DNA of 64,000 nucleotides from Desulfobulbus sp. (GCA_028684915.1 JAQUEZ010000008.1:8537-72536); one strand, 5' to 3'; positions 18,120 through 28,415 are shown, numbered from the stretch's first letter. Notes: a model not told the origin generated them from the sequence alone. A program made the numbers and translations.

Positions 18120-19211
18120 ATGAAGGAAAGCATCGCTAAAACCGACCTGAAAAATCTACCCCAGGATAAGCTGGTCCAATTTGTCGAATCCCTGGGCCAA
18201 CCGGCCTTTCGCGGGCGTCAGATTCTGGCCTGGATTTATCGGCCCTCAATCTTAGATTTTGAGCAGATGACTGATCTGGCGAAGGAGTTCAGGGCTATTT
18301 TGGCCAAGGCTGCCATCATGAGCCGTTTTGAGGAGGCTATGGTCGAGAGCTCCCGCGATGGTGCAGTCAAGTTCGCCTTTCGCCTTGAGGACGGCCAGAT
18401 TATCGAGTCGGTGATGATCCCCGAAGAAGACCGTAACACCCTCTGTGTTTCCTCTCAGGTAGGTTGCGCCATGGGCTGCACGTTCTGCCTCACCGGTACC
18501 ATGGGCTTTCGCCGCAATCTGACTACCGCAGAAATCATTAACCAGGTCTGTGCAGTGCGCGACTGGGCCTTGAAGAATGGGCAGCCACCCCTTTCCAATA
18601 TCGTCTTCATGGGCATGGGCGAACCGCTGGCCAATTTGGATAATCTCCTCGATGCTATCTCCATTCTTACCGAGCAGCGCGGCCTGGATTTTTCCAATCG
18701 GAGAATAACTGTCTCCACCTGTGGCTTGGTGCCGCAGATGAAAGAATTGGGTGATCGTACCGATGTGAATTTGGCGGTTTCACTGCATGCGGCCAACGAT
18801 GCGGTTCGCACCGGCATGATGCCGATTAACAAACGCTATCCTGTTGGCGAACTGATTGAGGCCTGCCGTACCTACCGCCAAAAACGACGTAAACGGATTA
18901 TGTTTGAATACACCCTGCTTGAGGGGGTCAACGACTCCGATGCTGATGCGTTGCAGCTGGCTGAACTGTTGCGGTCGGTCCCCTGTAAAATCAACCTGCT
19001 GGCGGTTAATCCGGCCGGGGATGACAGATTCCGCAGCCCCAGCAATGATCGTATACTCAAGTTCCAGAAAATATTGCGCGACCAAGATTATACCGTTTTT
19101 ATCCGCACTAGCCGCGGCGAAGATATCTCTGCAGCCTGCGGTCAGCTTGCCGGTCAGGGATGGGATGAGGCCAAAGTTCCCCTTCGGCCCCATTCCACAA
19201 AAGAACCCTGA
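18120..19211 (+). CDS. rlmN: 23S rRNA (A2503-C2)/tRNA (A37-C2) methyltransferase
   Basis: This protein of about 363 residues is a radical SAM methyl-synthase that methylates C2 of A2503 in 23S rRNA, and of A37 in some tRNAs. The cluster motif CAMGCTFCLTGTMGFRRNL is canonical CX3CX2C. QPAFRGRQILAWIY is the N-terminal domain signature, and NIVFMGMGEPLANLDN and ISAACGQL (with the methyl-carrier Cys) complete it. I chose ATG 18120; an in-frame TTG lies at 18108. A repeat copy begins just after the stop. Confidence 0.96.
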   Translation: MKESIAKTDLKNLPQDKLVQFVESLGQPAFRGRQILAWIYRPSILDFEQMTDLAKEFRAILAKAAIMSRFEEAMVESSRDGAVKFAFRLEDGQIIESVMIPEEDRNTLCVSSQVGCAMGCTFCLTGTMGFRRNLTTAEIINQVCAVRDWALKNGQPPLSNIVFMGMGEPLANLDNLLDAISILTEQRGLDFSNRRITVSTCGLVPQMKELGDRTDVNLAVSLHAANDAVRTGMMPINKRYPVGELIEACRTYRQKRRKRIMFEYTLLEGVNDSDADALQLAELLRSVPCKINLLAVNPAGDDRFRSPSNDRILKFQKILRDQDYTVFIRTSRGEDISAACGQLAGQGWDEAKVPLRPHSTKEP

Positions 19212-19243
19212 ACGCTGCTTGTATAACCGGCCTTCTCCCCATT

Positions 19244-19368
19244 TGATGGAGTCGTGAAAAGTCCATCAAACTTTACGAGATGGCTCGATAAAAACACAGA
19301 CATTCGGCATGTCGTGTATCGGGAAAAAAGCTGCGACGCAAGAAATCGGAGTTTTTACGACGTCATCA
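19244..19368 (+). repeat. MITE-like repeat, family A (internally shortened)
   Basis: It runs TGATGGAGTCGTGAAAAGTC, CATCAAACTTTACGAGATGG, ATAAAAACACAGACATTCGG, and ends GTTTTTACGACGTCATCA. It lacks about 35 bases of the centre of the full-length copy. It lies between the convergent rlmN and thi4 genes. Confidence 0.85.
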
Positions 19369-19397
19369 TCTTCTTGCCGCGAGAAGGCCGGGTGTTC

Positions 19398-20171
19398 TTA
19401 TTGAAGCCGCTCGATCAACTCCTCAGCCACCTTTTTCCCGGAAAGCAGCATCCCACCAAACACCGGCCCCATCCTGTAACCGCCAAAGACCGCATTGGCG
19501 GCCATGCCACTGACATAGAGTCCGGGATAGACCTCCCTTGAATTGGCCACGGTATCGTTTTCGCCACGCTCCGCCTCCATGGATTTTTCGCCGATGATGG
19601 CACCGGTGGGTGTGTTCAGGCGGACGCCCATCTTCTTGACCAAAACCGAGGTGACATTGGCCGGATGACCTGTGGCGTCAAGCACATAGCGGGCATGCAG
19701 TGTCAGCGGGTCCACATGCCATTTAAGCGTTTCCACCGCCCCCCAGTTAATCACCAGGCCGGCAACCCGATCCTGTTTGATCACCACGTCTTCCATGGCC
19801 ACGAGGTTAAAGATGGTCAAGCCCGCTGCCATAGCCTTGAAGACCAAGCCGGAAGCGAGATAGACCGAATCAAGCACATGATACCCGGGCGCAAACTGGC
19901 GGGCGCCAAAGCCCAGCTCATCGAGCACGCCTTTGCCCTCTTCCTGGACCACAACCTCGTTGAACATCATACCGCCACCCCAGACGCCGCCGCCAATGGA
20001 GAGCCTGCGGTCGAACATGGCCACCTTTTTTCCAGCCGCTGCCAGATAGTATCCGGCAACAAGACCGGATGGACCACCGCCAACAATGGCGACATCGAGT
20101 TCCAGGGAACTGCTGAGTTTGTTCATGTAGGAATCTATGATTCCACGACTGATGGTTACTTCGTTGAGCAT
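19398..20171 (-). CDS. thi4: Thi4-type thiazole synthase, His-type (sulfide-dependent)
   Basis: This 257-residue FAD/NAD-binding enzyme makes the thiazole precursor of thiamine from NAD, glycine and sulfide. [20 protein letters not shown] is the dinucleotide site, then [35 protein letters not shown] is the C-terminal signature. At the position where yeast-type suicide enzymes have the sulfur-donating Cys, the sequence reads WHVDPLTL, so a His is present. This is known from anaerobes that use free sulfide catalytically. The start has GGAGGTACAAT upstream. A TPP riboswitch lies about 250 bp upstream on the same strand. Confidence 0.9.
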   Translation of the reverse strand: MLNEVTISRGIIDSYMNKLSSSLELDVAIVGGGPSGLVAGYYLAAAGKKVAMFDRRLSIGGGVWGGGMMFNEVVVQEEGKGVLDELGFGARQFAPGYHVLDSVYLASGLVFKAMAAGLTIFNLVAMEDVVIKQDRVAGLVINWGAVETLKWHVDPLTLHARYVLDATGHPANVTSVLVKKMGVRLNTPTGAIIGEKSMEAERGENDTVANSREVYPGLYVSGMAANAVFGGYRMGPVFGGMLLSGKKVAEELIERLQ

Positions 20172-20290
20172 ATTGTACCTCCGAAAACTAGAATTTTAGG
20201 GAAGGCAACCATAGGGAAATAAGGTTACCGCCAAAAAATAGCCGGAGGTGGGAAAGATGCACTGAGGGAAGATGTTTCCGAACGAAAACA

Positions 20291-20418
20291 AGATGGCTTC
20301 GTAAAAAGTTAAAAACTGTGAAGTCACGCACTGTAAAATCAGTACGTTACGAAGCTCGAAATGTCCATTTCGAGGCTTTCTCCGAGAACGAAAGAAAAAC
20401 GGACACAACAGACACGGT
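20291..20418 (+). repeat. MITE-like repeat, family B, between riboswitch and thi4
   Basis: It begins GATGGCTTCGTAAAAAGTTA and contains GTGAAGTCACGCACTGTAAA, TACGAAGCTCGAAATG, then CGAGAACGAAAG and GACACGG at the end. It aligns with the copy at 54118-54238. The element lies in the thi4 leader, downstream of the TPP aptamer. Confidence 0.72.
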
Positions 20419-20419
20419 T

Positions 20420-20525
20420 CGCTCCCTACGCCGGCATGATCCGGGTCAGGTTCAAAGGGTATCTTCTCAGGCCACTTGGCCACCCCTGCTCTGCCTCAAT
20501 GCTTACCTCTGCTTGCAGGGAAGGT
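20420..20525 (-). promoter_or_regulatory. TPP riboswitch (THI element) controlling thi4
   Basis: Read on the minus strand, the conserved aptamer blocks are in order: GGGGTGGCC, GGCCTGAGAAGATACCC, TTTGAACCTGACCCGGATCA, and TGCCGGCGTAGGGA. The CUGAGA and ACCCUUUGAACCUGAUC-type cores are diagnostic of the thiamine pyrophosphate aptamer. The gene downstream is thi4 (thiazole synthesis), fitting feedback by TPP. The ~250-bp spacing between aptamer and start codon is unusually long and contains a family B repeat, so the expression platform may be altered. Confidence 0.92.
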
Positions 20526-20603
20526 CAAGATGAAAATGAATAGAATCAGCGAGTTAATCTTTGTGCAGGTGGAAGAACGAGAGGCGGGTATCAGGTAGAC
20601 TCT

Positions 20604-20648
20604 TCTTTGGCCCAATGACCCGGTAGCTGCGATAAGTGCCAACTTTTT
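20604..20648 (+). repeat. Left target duplication and terminal inverted repeat of the Tn3-family element
   Basis: The TCTTT target duplication is at 20604-20608. The 40-bp inverted repeat IRL is at 20609-20648, starting GGCCCAATGACCCGGTAGCT and ending GCGATAAGTGCCAACTTTTT. Compared base by base, it is the exact reverse complement of 46869-46908. The inner GATAAGTG is reminiscent of other Tn3-family ends. Confidence 0.95.
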
Positions 20649-20712
20649 TTTCATAATACGATTCGATTTTTGGTATCCTATCTAATCTTCCTATGTTAGA
20701 GAGGGCCATGTT

Positions 20713-23640
20713 ATGAAAAAAATTTGGGATACCGAGGAGTTATCTACCATTTGGAGTTTGAACTATGATGAGTTGAAGCTGCTTAAAACGAAGCCATTAA
20801 GAAATCATCTTGGCTTTATATCGCAACTCAAATTCTATCGATTCAGTGGACGATTTCTTCAAAATAGCTCGGAAATTTCTGAAGCACCTCTTCAACACCT
20901 TGCAGAACAGCTAAATGTACCCGTTTCCGATATTCATTCTTATGATTTTGCCAGTCGATCTGGTAAACGTCATCGGTCAGAAATTCTTGCCTTTCTCCAG
21001 GTCCAGCGAGTCACAGCAAAAGATAAGCACAATTTTTCTGCCTGGCTTATCAGAGAGATATTCCCTCAAGGTGCTGACATTGGGGAAGCGATCGAACTTT
21101 CATTTAATTGGTTTGCCCAAAAAAGAATCGAAAGCCCAGCAAGGGCTGAGCTTGATCGCCTATCCCGCTCTGCGTTCACCCAATTTGAGCAAAATCTTTT
21201 TGCGGAGATTAACCAGTCGCTTTCGATAGCAGACAAGGAAAAGTTGAATCTGTGTCTTAATGGATCTGACGGGATAGTAGAATTTAGCAGCTTGAAGGCT
21301 GATCCTGGTCGTATTGGTTTGGAAAGTGTTCTCATAGAAACCGAGAAATTACAATTTATTCGGCCATTTAACCTAAACCATGAAATATACCAAAGAATCA
21401 GTGGGAAGGCTCTAAAAAGGTATTTTCAGCGTGTCTGTAGTGAAAGTACCTGGAGGGTCAAGCAACATCCGCCTGAAATCAGATATGCCCTGCTTGGAAT
21501 ATTCCTCTATTACCGACAACGGGAAATCATAGATGGCCTGATCGAACTCTTCATCCAAATCGTTCACCGGCTCACAGCTAAAGCTGAACGGAAACTGATT
21601 AAGGAGTTGCTGAACGATTTTCGGAAAGTTCATGGAAAAACCACCCTGCTGTTTAAAATTGCTGAGGCAGTACTTCTAAATCCAGAGGGTCAGGTGAAGG
21701 ATGTCGTCTATCCTATTGCCGGAGAAAATGTTCTACAGAACCTACTCAAAGAATTTAAATCTTCTGGACCAGGGTACAAGCAGCAGGTTCATAAAATCAT
21801 TCGTTCCTCTTACGGCAACCATTATCGACGCATGGTTCCAAAAATCCTTGAGGCACTTAATTTCCGTTCAGGTAATACACAGCATCGGCCCGTGTTAGAA
21901 GCTCTGGAATGGATTCAACAGAATCGGGACCAATCCAATCATTTTATCCCGCTAGACCAAGGGATTCCGATTGATGGTGTCATTCGAAATAACCAGCGAG
22001 AAGTAGTCATTGAAGAGGATAGTCAAGGTAGGGAGAGAATCAATCGGATAAATTATGAGATCTGTGTTCTCCAGGCCTTGCGTGACAAACTCCGCTGTAA
22101 AGAAATTTGGGTGGAGGGTGCTGACAAGTTTCGAAATCCCGATGATGATTTACCTATCGACTTCGAAGATAAGCGCGAAGATTATTACCTCGATCTAGGT
22201 CATTCAATTGACAGCTCAGAATTTATCAATGGCATCCAGGACAGAATGCGATTAGCTCTTACAGATCTTGATCAAGGCATGCCAAAGAATCAGAAGGTTC
22301 GGTTACTCAATCGAGGGAAGAGAAAAATATCCATCACTCCTTTTGAGGCTCAGGAAGAACCGCAAATCCTTACCGCCTTAAAACGGGAAATCGCTAGTCG
22401 GTGGCCTATGACCAGCTTGCTCGATGTTCTCAAGGAGGCCGATTTGCGAGTGGGTTTTACCGACCATTTTAAAACGGTCGGTGAGCGGGAAATTCTGGAT
22501 AGACAAAATCTGCAAAGACGGTTGCTACTTTGTCTTTATGGGATGGGAACCAATACCGGCTTGAAAAGGATCAGTGGTAACCGCCATGGGATCAGCTATA
22601 AAGAACTAATGCATGTCAGGCGGCGTTACGTCCATAAAGCCGCGCTGCGTAACGCCATAGGGCAAGTTGCCAATTCCATTTTCAGCATTCGTAATACTGA
22701 TGTATGGGGGGAAGGATCGACCTCATGTGCTTCTGATTCAAAGAAATTCGGTTCCTGGGATCAGAACCTTATGACAGAATGGCATATCCGTTATGGTGGT
22801 CGCGGAGTCATGATCTATTGGCATGTTGAGAAGAAATCAACCTGCATCTATTCCCAGTTAAAACGCTGCTCTTCCTCAGAAGTCGCCGCCATGATCGAAG
22901 GTGTCTTGCGGCATTGTACAGATATGACAATTGATCGGCAGTATGTTGATAGCCATGGACAAAGCGAAGTGGCTTTTGCTTTTTGTCATTTGCTCGGTTT
23001 TGATCTTTTGCCGAGGCTGAAGGCCATTACTTCTCAGAAACTCTACCGTCCCGATGACAATAATGCGGGGACGTATTCGAACCTGGAAGCAATTATGACC
23101 CGCCCAATTAATTGGGAACTGATTAGGCAGCAATACGATGAAATGATCAAATACGCCACCGCTCTGAAACAAGGAACCGCCAATCCAGAGTCCATTCTGC
23201 GGCGTTTTACCCGTAATAATATTCAGCATCCAACTTACCGGGCGCTGTCTGAGCTTGGCAAGGCGGTTAAGACGATATTTTTGTGTCGTTTTCTAGGATC
23301 TGAAGCGTTGAGACAGGAAATTAACGAAGGATTAAATGTCGTGGAAAATTGGAATAGCGCCAATTCCTTTATCTTCTTTGGAAAAGGCGGCGAAGTCGCC
23401 ACTAATCGTTTGGAAGATCAGGAACTATCAGTTCTCGCTTTGCACCTGCTGCAAATCTGCTTGGTTTATGTCAATACGCTGATGATACAGCAAATCTTGA
23501 TGCGGCCAGATTGGCGCTCAAGGATGAAGCAGGAGGACTACCGGGCCTTGTCACCATTGATTTATAACCATATCAATCCGTATGGCATCTTTGAACTTGA
23601 TATGGATCAACGGTTGCCGATTGAATATGCAGTAGTGTAA
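20713..23640 (+). CDS. tnpA: Tn3-family DDE transposase
   Basis: This 975-residue transposase is a typical full-length Tn3 TnpA. The N-terminal region (1-~170, with [17 protein letters not shown]) resembles the DUF4158 DNA-binding part. The C-terminal catalytic domain has D675 in [16 protein letters not shown]746 in [20 protein letters not shown], and E878 in [19 protein letters not shown], the expected D-D-E triad. It reads inward from the left inverted repeat. No frameshift or stop is seen, so the transposon is probably autonomous. The promoter lies in the ~100 bp between the repeat and the ATG. Confidence 0.97.
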   Translation: MKKIWDTEELSTIWSLNYDELKLLKTKPLRNHLGFISQLKFYRFSGRFLQNSSEISEAPLQHLAEQLNVPVSDIHSYDFASRSGKRHRSEILAFLQVQRVTAKDKHNFSAWLIREIFPQGADIGEAIELSFNWFAQKRIESPARAELDRLSRSAFTQFEQNLFAEINQSLSIADKEKLNLCLNGSDGIVEFSSLKADPGRIGLESVLIETEKLQFIRPFNLNHEIYQRISGKALKRYFQRVCSESTWRVKQHPPEIRYALLGIFLYYRQREIIDGLIELFIQIVHRLTAKAERKLIKELLNDFRKVHGKTTLLFKIAEAVLLNPEGQVKDVVYPIAGENVLQNLLKEFKSSGPGYKQQVHKIIRSSYGNHYRRMVPKILEALNFRSGNTQHRPVLEALEWIQQNRDQSNHFIPLDQGIPIDGVIRNNQREVVIEEDSQGRERINRINYEICVLQALRDKLRCKEIWVEGADKFRNPDDDLPIDFEDKREDYYLDLGHSIDSSEFINGIQDRMRLALTDLDQGMPKNQKVRLLNRGKRKISITPFEAQEEPQILTALKREIASRWPMTSLLDVLKEADLRVGFTDHFKTVGEREILDRQNLQRRLLLCLYGMGTNTGLKRISGNRHGISYKELMHVRRRYVHKAALRNAIGQVANSIFSIRNTDVWGEGSTSCASDSKKFGSWDQNLMTEWHIRYGGRGVMIYWHVEKKSTCIYSQLKRCSSSEVAAMIEGVLRHCTDMTIDRQYVDSHGQSEVAFAFCHLLGFDLLPRLKAITSQKLYRPDDNNAGTYSNLEAIMTRPINWELIRQQYDEMIKYATALKQGTANPESILRRFTRNNIQHPTYRALSELGKAVKTIFLCRFLGSEALRQEINEGLNVVENWNSANSFIFFGKGGEVATNRLEDQELSVLALHLLQICLVYVNTLMIQQILMRPDWRSRMKQEDYRALSPLIYNHINPYGIFELDMDQRLPIEYAVV

Positions 23641-23830
23641 TTGGGGGCGCTTCAGGATTCGGAAAAAATAGTACATATGTATGGAAAGTAAACATAACAA
23701 GTATAGATTGTTATCAAATACAACCGCTTTAAATTTTAAGCAACAAAATAAGTAACAAATTGAATTTCCAAAAATAATTTTGCACTCACATTGCTATATT
23801 TTCCTTTTTCTGAAGCAATCCCATTCTGTT

Positions 23831-25021
23831 TTATTGCAAATCCATCGCGATGCTTTTTCCAAAATGAATGCAGTTATCAACCGCTTCAGTATCAGGATTC
23901 CATAGTTCGCGAATGCCATCATTCATCAGCTGGAACCCTCCTTCCTTAAGCCTATCGGAAATCATCTTTATTGACTCACCACTCCAACCATAACACCCAA
24001 AAGCAGCCGCCTTTTTATTTTTGAATTTCAAGCCTCGCATTTCCTCCAGAATAGCCGCTGTAGCAGAAAGAATGCCTTGATTGATCGTCGGCGACCCCAC
24101 GAGAATAGCTTTTGATTTAAAAACCTCTGTAATCAGATCGTTTTTATCTGACCTGGCGACATTAAAGAGTTTAACAGTGATGGTCTTGTCGATTTCCGTA
24201 ATTCCCTTAGCAATGGCTTCAGCCATTTTCCTGGTTCCATCCCACATTGTATCGTAGAGAATCGTAATCTGATCTTCGGAATAGTCGTTTGCCCACCGCG
24301 CATATTGGTTGACGATCTGCAGAGGATCATCCCTCCAAATTACGCCATGACTCGGACAGATCATGTCAACCGGTACATTCAACCCAAGGACTTCCTTGAT
24401 TTTTTTGTCAACCAAGGCGCTGAATGGTGTGAGGATGTTGGCATAATACTTTATGGCTTCCTGGTACAATTCCGCTTGATCTACAAGATCGTTGTACATT
24501 AACTCCGACGCAAAATGCTGGCCAAAGGCATCATTACTAAAGAGGATATTATCCTTTGTCAGATAGCTCATCATGCTATCTGGCCAGTGCAACATTCGAG
24601 CTTCGATGAATATAAGCTCTCTTGAACCTAGCTGGAGTGTGTCGCCTGTCTTGATAACCTGGAAATTCCAGTCTTGATGATAATGGCCTTTCAGGGATTT
24701 GACGGCATTAGCAGTGCAGTAAATTGGCGTATCGGGGATATGGCTCATCAGTTCCGGCAGGGCACCGCTGTGATCTGATTCGGCGTGATTGGCAATAATG
24801 TAATCGATCTTGTCCAGGGAGATCTCTTTTTGCAAGTTTTCTACAAATTCATTGGAATATTTTCCCCATACGGTATCAATCAGGACGGTTTTTTCATCTT
24901 TTATCAGGTATGGATTATAGCTTGAACCACGATGGGTCGAATATTCTTCCCCATGAAATCTTCGTAATTCCCAATCAATCTTCCCAACCCAATAAACATT
25001 GTTCTTTACCTGAAAACTCAT
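23831..25021 (-). CDS. fprA: Flavodiiron protein (NO/O2 reductase, FprA/ROO-type)
   Basis: This 396-residue flavodiiron protein reduces NO to N2O and/or O2 to water in the cytoplasm. The metallo-beta-lactamase-like domain carries the diiron ligands H79, E81, D83 (NHAESDH), H145, D164 and H225 (CPSHG), spaced as in functional family members. A flavodoxin domain follows from about residue 252 ([19 protein letters not shown]) with FMN loops [10 protein letters not shown] and [10 protein letters not shown]. No rubredoxin domain is fused, so an external donor is needed. It is the leftmost cargo gene of the transposon and probably protects against nitric oxide. Confidence 0.94.
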   Translation of the reverse strand: MSFQVKNNVYWVGKIDWELRRFHGEEYSTHRGSSYNPYLIKDEKTVLIDTVWGKYSNEFVENLQKEISLDKIDYIIANHAESDHSGALPELMSHIPDTPIYCTANAVKSLKGHYHQDWNFQVIKTGDTLQLGSRELIFIEARMLHWPDSMMSYLTKDNILFSNDAFGQHFASELMYNDLVDQAELYQEAIKYYANILTPFSALVDKKIKEVLGLNVPVDMICPSHGVIWRDDPLQIVNQYARWANDYSEDQITILYDTMWDGTRKMAEAIAKGITEIDKTITVKLFNVARSDKNDLITEVFKSKAILVGSPTINQGILSATAAILEEMRGLKFKNKKAAAFGCYGWSGESIKMISDRLKEGGFQLMNDGIRELWNPDTEAVDNCIHFGKSIAMDLQ

Positions 25022-25079
25022 ATTCCATTCCTCCTTTTTCTCGCCAAGAATCAGGAACCATTTCCCGAAAGCTTCCTTG

Positions 25080-25616
25080 TCAGAACCAATATTCAGGATA
25101 TTGCCGTTTTGATGAGAGGTTATTGACCATCAGAGCTACCACCAGCATGATGGTCGCCCCTAATCCCACAGGGATTATAGCATACAAATAACCAAGGGCA
25201 TGCACCTTGGCGCTGCCTATAACCGCGATCAACGCTGTAGCTCCACCAGGGGGGTGTAAGGTACGGGTGACGAGCATTACAGCGATGGCAGTCGCGACGG
25301 CAAGCGCAGCAGCAAGCCACAGTTGATTGGTAAAGGTCTGGTAACAGAAAACACCAATAATCGCAGAAATGATATGGCCACCGAGTAAATTTCGGGGTTG
25401 TGCCAGGGGGCTTTTTATGGCCCCGTAAATAAGGACAGCGGATGCACCAAAGCTCCCGATAATCATGACCAGATCGCTCTGGGCAAGAAGATTAAAATGA
25501 CTGAAGGAAACGGCTGAGATACCGAGGAACGCACCAAGCCAGGACCAGAAAATTTCACTAAGAGGTGGCCTTGGGGGACTTTTGGTGAACCCTTTCATTT
25601 TTCCGAAATAGTTCAT
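25080..25616 (-). CDS. HPP-family integral membrane protein
   Basis: This 178-residue protein has the HPP-family layout: an N-terminal PPRPPLSE motif, then about four membrane segments (near 24-45, 48-66, 78-113 and 140-165) and the signature [17 protein letters not shown] that names the family. Some HPP proteins of cyanobacteria and plant plastids transport nitrite. Here it sits among nitrogen-oxide genes, so nitrite transport is a reasonable inference but unproven. Its start overlaps the stop of the upstream CBS gene by ATGA, so the two are translationally coupled. Confidence 0.85.
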   Translation of the reverse strand: MNYFGKMKGFTKSPPRPPLSEIFWSWLGAFLGISAVSFSHFNLLAQSDLVMIIGSFGASAVLIYGAIKSPLAQPRNLLGGHIISAIIGVFCYQTFTNQLWLAAALAVATAIAVMLVTRTLHPPGGATALIAVIGSAKVHALGYLYAIIPVGLGATIMLVVALMVNNLSSKRQYPEYWF

Positions 25617-26239
25617 TTGTCCCTCCTGGTGCGCATAATGTGACCACCTACCAGATCAGACCTCGTTAAAATACCTACCAGGGCATCACTGCCTTTGGCC
25701 AATACCGGTAAACGGTTGATGCCATTTTCCTGAAGAATGGCCGCCGCCGCAATAGAAAGAGTGTCCTCTGCAATGGTTATGGCGGGAGTGCTCATTATAT
25801 TGGCTGCCGTTGCCTGATGAATGGAGGCCGTTTCGCATTGGCCTCCTTGCAGACAAGAAGTGACCACATCCATAAAGGACCGGTTTGCCCCACCCATTTG
25901 CTTGAAAAAATCCCGTTCTGAAATTATCCCGACCACCTTTTCCTTTTTATCAAGGACCGGGACTCCGGATATAGATGCAGCGGCCATTTTATGTGCAACT
26001 TCAACAAGAGGGGTAGTGGTCGAGACAGTCACTACCTGACGGCTGGCAAGCTCTCCAACGGTTATTGACTGCAAACGGCCAAGAGCATGCTGGTAGGCGT
26101 GCCGATAAAGCACCTTGAAATCAGCGGCAGTGATATCCAGATAGCCATGAATTTCCTGCATGGCGGTATAGATATCCTCGTCAGAAATGTCGATTTCCAG
26201 CGGGATGTCTGGGGCGGAGGAAGTTGGGTTTTGTTTCAT
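25613..26239 (-). CDS. Tandem CBS-domain protein
   Basis: This 208-residue protein has two CBS domains in the C-terminal two thirds: VGELASRQVVTVSTTTPLVE, then GVPVLDKKEKVVGIISERDF, and a second ending LVGILTRSDLVGGHI. CBS pairs bind adenine nucleotides and gate partner proteins. The ATGA overlap with the HPP gene indicates that it regulates that membrane protein; CBS-HPP pairs and fusions are common. The N-terminal ~60 residues resemble a small helical domain of unknown role. Confidence 0.85.
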   Translation of the reverse strand: MKQNPTSSAPDIPLEIDISDEDIYTAMQEIHGYLDITAADFKVLYRHAYQHALGRLQSITVGELASRQVVTVSTTTPLVEVAHKMAAASISGVPVLDKKEKVVGIISERDFFKQMGGANRSFMDVVTSCLQGGQCETASIHQATAANIMSTPAITIAEDTLSIAAAAILQENGINRLPVLAKGSDALVGILTRSDLVGGHIMRTRRDK

Positions 26240-26266
26240 AATGTCCGTCCTGAATGTTTAAAAATG

Positions 26267-26304
26267 ACAAGCCCGAAATAACCATTGGGTTGTGCCGGGC
26301 TTGT
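26267..26304 (-). terminator. Terminator after hcp (copy 1)
   Basis: The 9-bp stem ACAAGCCCG (26267-26275) pairs with CGGGCTTGT (26296-26304) over a 20-base loop. On the minus strand it is followed by TCATTTTT. It separates hcp copy 1 from the CBS-HPP pair. Confidence 0.7.
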
Positions 26305-26325
26305 CTGCTTCCTAAGGTCTACTGT

Positions 26326-27960
26326 TTAACCAAGAATAGCTTTCAGGTCTTCGTCCGGAGTGGAGATGGGCATGATGCTGAAATTCTCCACTAAAACGTT
26401 CAGCACATTCGGAGTAACGAATGCAGGAAGACTAGGTCCGAGACGAATTTCCTTGATGCCCAGGGAAAAGAGGGACAGCAGGATAACCACGGCCTTTTGT
26501 TCGTACCAGGAAAGGACCAGCGACAAGGGGAGATCATTGACCCCACACTCAAAGGCATCGGCCAGGGCCATGGCAATCTTGACCGCTGAATAAGCGTCGT
26601 TGCACTGGCCAACATCCAACAGCCGGGGAATGCCGCCGATATCACCGAGCTTTTTGTCAAAGAAACGGAATTTACCGCAAGCCAGGGTCATGACCATACA
26701 ATCCTCGGGAACCTTCTCCACCAGCTCCGTGTAGTAGTTGCGTCCAGGCTTGGCGCCATCGCATCCTCCGACGAGGAAGAAGTGACGAATGGCTTTGGAC
26801 TTCACCGCCTCAATGACCTTGTCGGCGACTCCAAGCACGGTGTTTCTGGCAAATCCCACCAGAACACTGCCTTTGTCCAGCTCATCGTTGAACCCGTCCA
26901 AGGCCAGTGCTCTCTCAATCACTGCACTGAAGTCTTTCTCACCACTCCCTGCAACATGGGCGACGTCAGGCCATCCCACCAGGCCGGTAGTGAAAACATT
27001 GTTCTTGTACGAATCCAATGGTTTCTGGATACAGTTTGTCGTGAAAAGAATGGCTCCGGGGAATTCAGGCATCTCTTTTTGCTGATTCTGCCAGGCGGTT
27101 CCGTAGTGGCCATAGAAATGCGGGTATTTCTTCAATCCTGGATAACCGTGACAGGGCAGCATTTCACCGTGGGTATAAATATTGATCCCTTTGCCTTCGG
27201 TTTGCTTGAGCAGCATCTCCAGATCCTTGAGATCATGCCCAGTGACGAGGATACATTTGCCGGGGATATGCCCCAAGGGAACTTCGGTGGGAACCGGATG
27301 CCCGTAAGTTCCGGTGTTCCCGGCATCGAGGAGCTCCATGGCCTTTATATTGACCTCTCCGGTCTTCAGGGCCATGGCCACTAAATCGTTGAGCCCCATT
27401 TCCCCTGTGATCGCTGCCATGGCCTCATGGATGAAGGCGTAGACCATCTCCTCTTCCTGTCCGAGAATGGCGGCATGGTCAGTATAAGCGGCAAGACCAC
27501 GTAGACCGTAAAGGATAATTTGCTTCAGGGAACGTAGGTCCTCATTGGCGTCAAGCGAGGGAATGAAATTGAGCGCCTTTCCCTGTTCTTCAAGGCCAGT
27601 CAAGCTCTCAGCTGGAGTAAAGCTCAGGGAGGCAGCTGCACTATCAACTGTTCCTCCAGCGGCTAGAACCTTGGCCTTGAGTTCGTCACGCAAGGTGACG
27701 GCTTCCCTGATCCAGACTTCGAAACGGGCCGGATCAAAATCGACATTGGTTAAACATGAAAAAATAGCCTCGCTGGTGAAACGGTCTATTGTATTGTTAA
27801 CAACCCCCACCTGGCGTCCCGCATGGGCAACGATGGACAGGCCCTGAACCGCATGCGTCAGTAGATCTTCAAGCCCTGCGACTTCTTCTTTTTTTCCACA
27901 GACACCCATTTTGGTGCAGCCGATTCCTTGGATAGTTTGTTCACATTGGTTACAAAACAT
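26326..27960 (-). CDS. hcp: Hybrid cluster protein, class I (copy 1)
   Basis: This 544-residue Hcp reduces hydroxylamine to ammonia in vitro and is linked to NO reduction and S-nitrosylation in vivo. The N-terminal CNQCEQTIQGIGCTKMGVC (C-x2-C-x8-C-x5-C) is the class I cubane-cluster motif of anaerobes. Hybrid-cluster ligand motifs are all present: TGHDLKD, THGEMLPCHGYP, TTNCIQKP, GGCDGAKPG, LACGKFRFF, GQCNDAYS and WYEQKAV. It is closest within the window to copy 2 (35167-36795). A perfect HcpR-type box lies about 100 bp upstream. It is alone between a terminator and its promoter. Confidence 0.97.
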   Translation of the reverse strand: MFCNQCEQTIQGIGCTKMGVCGKKEEVAGLEDLLTHAVQGLSIVAHAGRQVGVVNNTIDRFTSEAIFSCLTNVDFDPARFEVWIREAVTLRDELKAKVLAAGGTVDSAAASLSFTPAESLTGLEEQGKALNFIPSLDANEDLRSLKQIILYGLRGLAAYTDHAAILGQEEEMVYAFIHEAMAAITGEMGLNDLVAMALKTGEVNIKAMELLDAGNTGTYGHPVPTEVPLGHIPGKCILVTGHDLKDLEMLLKQTEGKGINIYTHGEMLPCHGYPGLKKYPHFYGHYGTAWQNQQKEMPEFPGAILFTTNCIQKPLDSYKNNVFTTGLVGWPDVAHVAGSGEKDFSAVIERALALDGFNDELDKGSVLVGFARNTVLGVADKVIEAVKSKAIRHFFLVGGCDGAKPGRNYYTELVEKVPEDCMVMTLACGKFRFFDKKLGDIGGIPRLLDVGQCNDAYSAVKIAMALADAFECGVNDLPLSLVLSWYEQKAVVILLSLFSLGIKEIRLGPSLPAFVTPNVLNVLVENFSIMPISTPDEDLKAILG

Positions 27961-28062
27961 AGCGTTTCTCCTTGCGTTCGGAATATTGTTAAAATGACTC
28001 TTTTATTTGCTCGATTGTGTTCGTCTGGCGTCTATGTTGCCCCATTGCCAGGAAGACGGCCT

Positions 28063-28076
28063 TGACGTAGGTCAAT
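28063..28076 (-). promoter_or_regulatory. HcpR-type operator upstream of hcp copy 1
   Basis: The sequence TTGACGTAGGTCAA is a perfect TTGAC-N4-GTCAA palindrome, the motif known for HcpR, the CRP/FNR-family nitrosative-stress regulator of sulfate reducers. It is 103 bp from the hcp start. No hcpR gene is in the window, so the regulator would be encoded elsewhere. Confidence 0.75.
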
Positions 28077-28097
28077 TTCTTGGGAAAAAATCTAAAA

Positions 28098-28415
28098 TTA
28101 AATTGGTGGAGCGATGGTGACCAGAAGGCGCATGTCGCTTTCTGCACGTACGCCATGGGGTTCCCTTATTTCAGAAATGAGAATGTCTCCCGTTGTAGCG
28201 GGCATTTCCGCTCCATTTTTGCCGAGAAAAAATCCTTCCCCTTCGACAACAAGAATTGAGAGTTGACCGTCGAGGTCATGCGAGTGTACCGGAAAGGTAT
28301 GACCTGCCGAGAGGTTGAAGTTGATAATTTTGAAATACGGGGAGTCTTCGACGAGAAAAAACCGCGTCATTCCTTGTTCAAATACTCTTGTGTCGTTCAG
28401 GCTCATTTTCTTCAT
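28098..28415 (-). CDS. Small cupin-domain protein
   Basis: This 105-residue single cupin barrel has the motif GHTFPVHSHDLDGQLSILVV, with metal-type histidines and an acidic residue, then EGEGFFLG and the second motif ISEIREPHGVRAE. The function is unknown; such proteins can be metal-dependent enzymes or ligand sensors. I chose ATG 28415 (MKKMSLND) because AGAGGTG lies upstream. An earlier in-frame start at 28463 lacks a ribosome site. It precedes the hcp copy 1 promoter on the same strand. Confidence 0.75.
   Translation of the reverse strand: MKKMSLNDTRVFEQGMTRFFLVEDSPYFKIINFNLSAGHTFPVHSHDLDGQLSILVVEGEGFFLGKNGAEMPATTGDILISEIREPHGVRAESDMRLLVTIAPPI

Noticed and set aside
26782..27384. 200-codon frame opposite hcp copy 1
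   Set aside because: It lies wholly within the reverse strand of the well-supported hcp.
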